From Exophiala sp. HKRS030 (taxonomy: Eukaryota; Ascomycota; Eurotiomycetes; Chaetothyriales; Herpotrichiellaceae): DNA of 64,000 nucleotides. Under the pieces are notes generated by a model that was given only the letters and a program-made list of their open reading frames with translations, ran no database searches and was not told the DNA's origin. This document shows positions 59,656 through 64,000 of the stretch, piece by piece. Each line of letters starts with the position of its first letter. Within the stretch, counting starts at the first letter, position 1. The DNA lies in NCBI GenBank assembly GCA_023897205.1, contig JAHWDD010000005.1, forward strand, positions 3,596,001 through 3,660,000, given 5' to 3'. Position numbers and translations under genes: made by a program.

Positions 59656-62070
59656 GTCTGGATCGTAAGCAAGACCTCACAAGGTGTGTGTCTAATGTTT
59701 GCACAGAACTCTGGTCAACTACCCACGTGGCAGCCAGGGGCGGATCGATATACATATAATAAAGTAGGCGACAGAGCAGGCCTGCTGGCCGCCCCGTCCG
59801 AGACGTTGAGGAGCCGTGGAGCAACCCGGCCAACCTCATCTGAGGGACAAATGGCGTGCGAGGGATCCATGTGTTGAGATAGGGAAAGAGAATTCGCGTT
59901 GTCGATCACGCAAGTCGGATCGAAAGCGTGAGAATGTAGGAATGACCAGGCGCCTGGTAGCTTGGGATTGGGGGGTGAACAAACACCATTGATCGGCTCG
60001 AGGAGAGGGACTCGGAACTAAAAAATCACGTCTTCAAAGCCTGGCTCGTGTCGGAAATCAGCACCACCCCCAAATGCCATGGTGCTTGCATCGTTGCAAC
60101 GTCGATGCTTTGTGGGCCTAGGATAGTCATTGCGGCGATATCCATCAGATTGAATCCAGGTATAGAGATAGGAGGTAGCCAATGCTTATGGAGAGATATA
60201 AGAGCAAGGATGTTGATATGCTCGCTATTCGTCTACGTTATGTGGTGGGTGTGATGCGATATACATGATCCTAGAAAGAAGCATCCTCAAGAAGCTTAGC
60301 ACTGATGACAAGACCCTAACCTGGGAACTTATTTACCTAGCCCTGTTGTGCCATCCTGTTCTATCCTCCACCCAGTCGAAAGCTAAAAGGACACTCGACT
60401 TCTGGAGTAGACAAATACGCGGCCAAGTCCACAATTTACGATTCACGACGGCATTGTCCACTAAATTGTGCCATCGATGGCTCGAAAATCATGCTTTACT
60501 CCATGGTCCTTGACTCTTCATACCTTGGCTCGAGGTTGGTGTCATCTGTGCAGCTCCAGTAGCCAAGTCGACCACGACGCTGCCTTAGTTGCCTTTTCGG
60601 GCTACGGACTTCTCGTCCTTACGGCTTGACCTCCTGAAGAATACCTTGACTAAATAGTCGAGAATGCATGTCTTGGCTCAGGAGATTTTCGTTGTCCTTA
60701 ATATTAGATAGATTTCCAAACATGCAATGGTTTTCCAATTCGCATGACGAGATTGACTTGGTTTATTCAGTACGGTGATGGTTTGACAAGTTTTCAAGGG
60801 ATCTATTTGGAACTATTTTGGAAGTTAGAATAGGAATAGATCCAAACGGTGTTGATATAATCAGGGTACTGGATATATAACCATCGACAACAAGGCATTC
60901 ATAGAACAGCGGGTCAATCTTCTATGATCGAGAACAATTGAAGCCCTGCAATGAGAGCCCAAGCGAGGCATGGACAGACGAGCTCTTTCAACAATCGTTT
61001 GCGAAGATGTTGTTATGACATATTACATCGGCAGGTTAGGGTAATGACGGTTTGCAGCAAGTTGAGCTCATTTGAAATGAACAAGCCTAGCTTGTCTCTC
61101 GACCCGCAAGTCGAAAGAAATACCATGAATATCCTTGCCAAGTGAGAAGTCGAGCATCTGTAATCCGACAATAGGACGTTCCCGCATTTGCGAAACTCTT
61201 CAGACGGATCTGGAGTGTCACTTGCAGACCGGGCCAGTCTTTGTCCAATGATTTTCTGCAGATTTTCTGACGTTTTCCTAACGTTTTTGTGATGGTTTTC
61301 TAATGGTTTTCCAGCGGTTTCCTAGCGGTTTCCCAGTCCTTTGTCTCTACACAGGTGTCCACACTTTGCCTTTTGCAATAAAAATGGGTGATAGTGGCAA
61401 TGAAGCTATTGTGCTGCAGGCATCTTGAGGAAGACCCGATTTGCAGGAACAGGTAGTAGGCGCATTTCGATTCTCAAGTGTAGTTGAGACTGCAGAACAG
61501 ATTATCTGCAGCCAGTAAACGCTCCACGATCAAGGAGGAATGACAATGACGGTTGAGAGGTGAGTTGGGTTGTCGTGCCAGTTGCATGGAAGAATCATCG
61601 TTTCATCTTCGAGATTTTGGTACCACTATACAACAGCCAATCGAAACAAACAGTTCCATCACTGATCGAGCAGTAATGTCGGCCGCTATGGGAGTTGAGC
61701 AAGGGCATTCCATGTGGATGCTCGGTTATGCAATGGGCCATCGCATCGTAAAAAGCCCAAGACACCACATGATTATCATTACACTTCCGAGTCGAAGATT
61801 CTTTTGAATGGAGACGCTATATTCGTCACCGGGTTGCATGGACAGCGACTGCCGTCCTGGTTGAAACCGTCAAGTAGATGTGTCCTGTGAATGCTGGGAA
61901 GGTACGAGATTGCGCTGTCATATATTGGCGGTATTCCCACTCAGAGCAGGAACCGTCTCTCTTCGATGAGAGCAATATCAATTCTCCGTAGCCAGGCCAC
62001 CAGTCGATATGTCACGTCTTGCAAAGCATCATCCTGGGCACGGGTCTCCCATAAGGACCAAGCAAGTCAT
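59656..62070. other. Long intergenic stretch
   Basis: About 2.4 kb, no convincing gene on either strand. It contains a degenerate short repeat at 61252-61336 listed separately. Confidence 0.4.
61252..61336 (+). repeat. Degenerate tandem repeat, unit about 10-14 bases
   Basis: Repeated units of the type TTTTCYRRYGG follow each other (for example ttttctgacg, ttttcctaacg, ttttctaatgg, ttttccagcgg, tttcctagcgg). No function is evident. Confidence 0.5.
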
Positions 62071-62660
62071 TCATTCCAATTTATCCAGATGTTCCAACCT
62101 CGTCAAGACGACCTGCTTACTCGTCTCTTCAATCTCACCAGCAAGAAACACTTCATCCAGGATAGCATAGACCTTGTAGAAATTGAACACCAGATCCAAT
62201 TCACAGACATTGCCGAAGAACTGGTCGAGAACCTCGACGAAGAAATGGATGGCCTCGAGATACGCCAGCTCGTTGTCGTTGGCATCCACGCACACGCAGA
62301 AGAAGAGACCGGCGTACCGGCGGTAGACGATCTTGGTGGACGACAGGTTCTGGCGCACGAGTGGCTGGCCATGTGATGGGTTGGAGGAACTCGACGAGGA
62401 TGGGGCAGAGCGGAACTCGACAAAGTTGGATTGGTATTTCTGATCGCGAGGGGCGATGAGGCGGTGAACCTACATTGAAGAGGAGGATCATGTTAGAGAA
62501 GAAGGCCATCGGGGGGACTTAAGAGTGGTTGTCCATATAATGGTAATAATCATACCTCGCCTTTCAGTTTGACCTTTTCTTCATCTGTATAAGGAGCGTA
62601 CCATTTGGCCAGACGAGTTTTGCCCTGTCGGTTCTGGACGAGAATGAATGAGAGGACCAT
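62071..62660 (-). CDS. APS2: AP-2 adaptor complex sigma subunit
   Basis: Small clathrin-adaptor subunit; exons 62660-62556 and 62469-62071, 167 residues. N-terminus [21 protein letters not shown], then [39 protein letters not shown] and the ending [33 protein letters not shown], all typical of AP-2 (not AP-1 or AP-3) sigma chains. Compared with the usual length of about 142 residues there is an extra Ser-rich stretch of some 25 residues between VEFRS and STKIVYRR. It has no splice signals that would remove it and stays in frame. The product acts in endocytosis at the plasma membrane. Confidence 0.9.
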
Positions 62661-63190
62661 GGTCGCCGGAATAGAGAGGGGTTGTGAATTGCGACGGATG
62701 TTTCTATACGAGTGAGTCCGCGTAGTCGATCACAAGGGAGGTCAGTACAGGCCCGAAGTTGGAGGTCGAACTCGGATGACTGATTTAGGGTTCAGGGTTC
62801 AGAGTTCAGAGGAAGGTGCCGTCGGGACTGCGGAGTTTGGGTTCCTGCCATTGTTTACCGCCCCTTTCCCCAAGGAGTATCACCACGTGCCGATGGATTA
62901 TATCGTTACATGTGCAGTTTCGGACTACTTCTCTCATTCCTCGAGCTAAGCATCTATGAGGAAGTCTCATAACGAGCTTGGACAAGATAAGTGGCTGGAA
63001 TTGCTTCTGAAGTATTACAACTCTTCGTTTGCGTTTTCTAGGTGTTTCACTTTCCTCTATATATTGCTTCCTGGCATTCCTAGCGTGCCAGTAAATCTGA
63101 CCCCAGCGCCATCCAGCAATGCAGCAGCTATGAACCAAATGAACATGTCCCAAATTCTGCAAGACTTCAACTTCCGCACACAAAACAATT
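62661..63190. other. Intergenic
   Basis: About 530 bases between the AP-2 sigma start and the carrier stop. No gene was seen. Confidence 0.4.
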
Positions 63191-64000
63191 CTAGTTGAAA
63201 ACCTGATTCATGGCTTTGTGCGCCAACTCAACACCAAGGAAGGTGGCGGCATTGGCAGGAACGGCTCTGGCCAAAGCAGGGCCAAACCCAGGGAAGAATG
63301 CCTTGATTCCACCGCTGGCATAAACACCCTTGATGGTGCCGCTGATGGTAGGTCGTCCCTCTGCGGATTGTAACCTCGACTTGATGGTATCGACTGGAAA
63401 GACGGGGATCCACATGGCAATACCGGCTGCACCACCAGCCGTCATGACGGCGGGCAAGCTCAATTCCCCAGTAGCATTGCCCTCTGCGTCCTTGGGACTT
63501 AGACTGCGCTTGACATATTCGTAGACGGCAAAGTAGGCAGCAGAACCAGGTCCATCACGAGCCAGTGTCATGGCACTGCCACGGAAGACGGACCGTACAC
63601 CACCCTCCTTGTATAATTGTCTTACAACATCCACACCTCCACTGTATTTTGGTTTCTCACCAGGCGCCAATTGTTTCTGGCCCTGGATCTGCAGCAGCAC
63701 CTTGACACGCTCGAACGGCGCAGTGATCAAAGTCATGGGAATAGCGGAGAAAAATCCTGCAGCACTGATTTGCCCAATGCTGTATTGAGGAGTATTGTTC
63801 TTGATTGGCACGGTGGAGAAGTTGTCGACGAGTCTCTTTCCCATGTCATAGCCCCAGAAGCTGACAGCAAACATGGGAGTGACGCCGACCAACGGCGCAG
63901 AGACACCGGCATAGAGACCACGAGCTAGACCTTCTCTTGCAACTGTTTTTCTCACCACATCCATAGCACCTGAGTAAACACCCTTTTCGGCCGTCTGCAG
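63191..64000 (-). CDS. Mitochondrial carnitine/acylcarnitine carrier, N-terminus beyond window
   Basis: Mitochondrial carrier family member; the C-terminal 269 residues are present, reading in from 64000. The carrier signatures PFERVKVLLQIQ (second repeat) and FPVDTIKSRLQS (third repeat) are complete, with the preceding GLARGLYAGVSAPLVGVTPMFAVSFWGYD. The block GEKPKYSGGVDVVRQLYKEGGVRSVFRGSAMTLARDGPGSAAYFAVYEYVKR matches the carnitine/acylcarnitine carriers (yeast Crc1, Aspergillus AcuH), which exchange acylcarnitine for carnitine across the inner membrane for beta-oxidation and acetyl transfer. It ends in MNQVFN. Confidence 0.88.
   Translation of the reverse strand: MQTAEKGVYSGAMDVVRKTVAREGLARGLYAGVSAPLVGVTPMFAVSFWGYDMGKRLVDNFSTVPIKNNTPQYSIGQISAAGFFSAIPMTLITAPFERVKVLLQIQGQKQLAPGEKPKYSGGVDVVRQLYKEGGVRSVFRGSAMTLARDGPGSAAYFAVYEYVKRSLSPKDAEGNATGELSLPAVMTAGGAAGIAMWIPVFPVDTIKSRLQSAEGRPTISGTIKGVYASGGIKAFFPGFGPALARAVPANAATFLGVELAHKAMNQVFN

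Overview
The window is nuclear DNA of a filamentous ascomycete (Pezizomycotina). The evidence is short introns (about 45-110 bp) with GTRNGT donors, CTRAY-like branch points and YAG acceptors; a Zn2Cys6 regulator; a SUN-family wall protein; an LTE1-type Ras-family exchange factor; and many small single-gene transcription units on both strands. I cannot fix the genus. A member of Eurotiomycetes is plausible, but that is only an impression. No tRNA, rRNA, CRISPR array or intact transposon was recognised.

Layout. Bases 1-8,810 are accessory: the tail of an unknown gene, an epoxide hydrolase with a 9-base exon, an UNC-93-like transporter, a divergently transcribed TauD-type dioxygenase, and an unrecognised membrane protein with three 24-residue repeats. 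Bases 8,811-16,839 are sparse: a small membrane protein, a two-HKD phospholipase D-like protein, a protein with the fungal LPxEIRxxIY motif, and a doubtful small gene. Bases 16,840-24,753 hold the LTE1-like Ras GEF and an AVT3-type vacuolar amino-acid transporter. After a secreted NTF2-like protein come an ornithine cyclodeaminase-family enzyme, two PhyH-type Fe(II)/2-oxoglutarate dioxygenases and a Zn2Cys6 regulator (28.5-34.9 kb), which may form a small metabolic cluster. A housekeeping block follows: RAD3/XPD helicase, LTN1/listerin, PPM1 methyltransferase, SUN protein and IST1. Bases 52-60 kb are accessory again: a novel protein, a decayed cytochrome P450 in AT-rich DNA, an Old Yellow Enzyme, a short protein of bacterial style and an amino-acid permease. 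The right edge has AP-2 sigma and a carnitine/acylcarnitine carrier cut by the window end.

The strongest pattern is technical. Thirteen breaks in nine genes are each repaired by adding one base, nearly always in a run of C/G or A. Essential genes (RAD3 three times, LTN1 three times) are affected, so these are best read as homopolymer undercalls in the assembly and not as pseudogenes. Gene models here should be read across these breaks. The P450 relic at 52.77-53.71 kb is different: it has lost its middle and its haem cysteine and is a true pseudogene.
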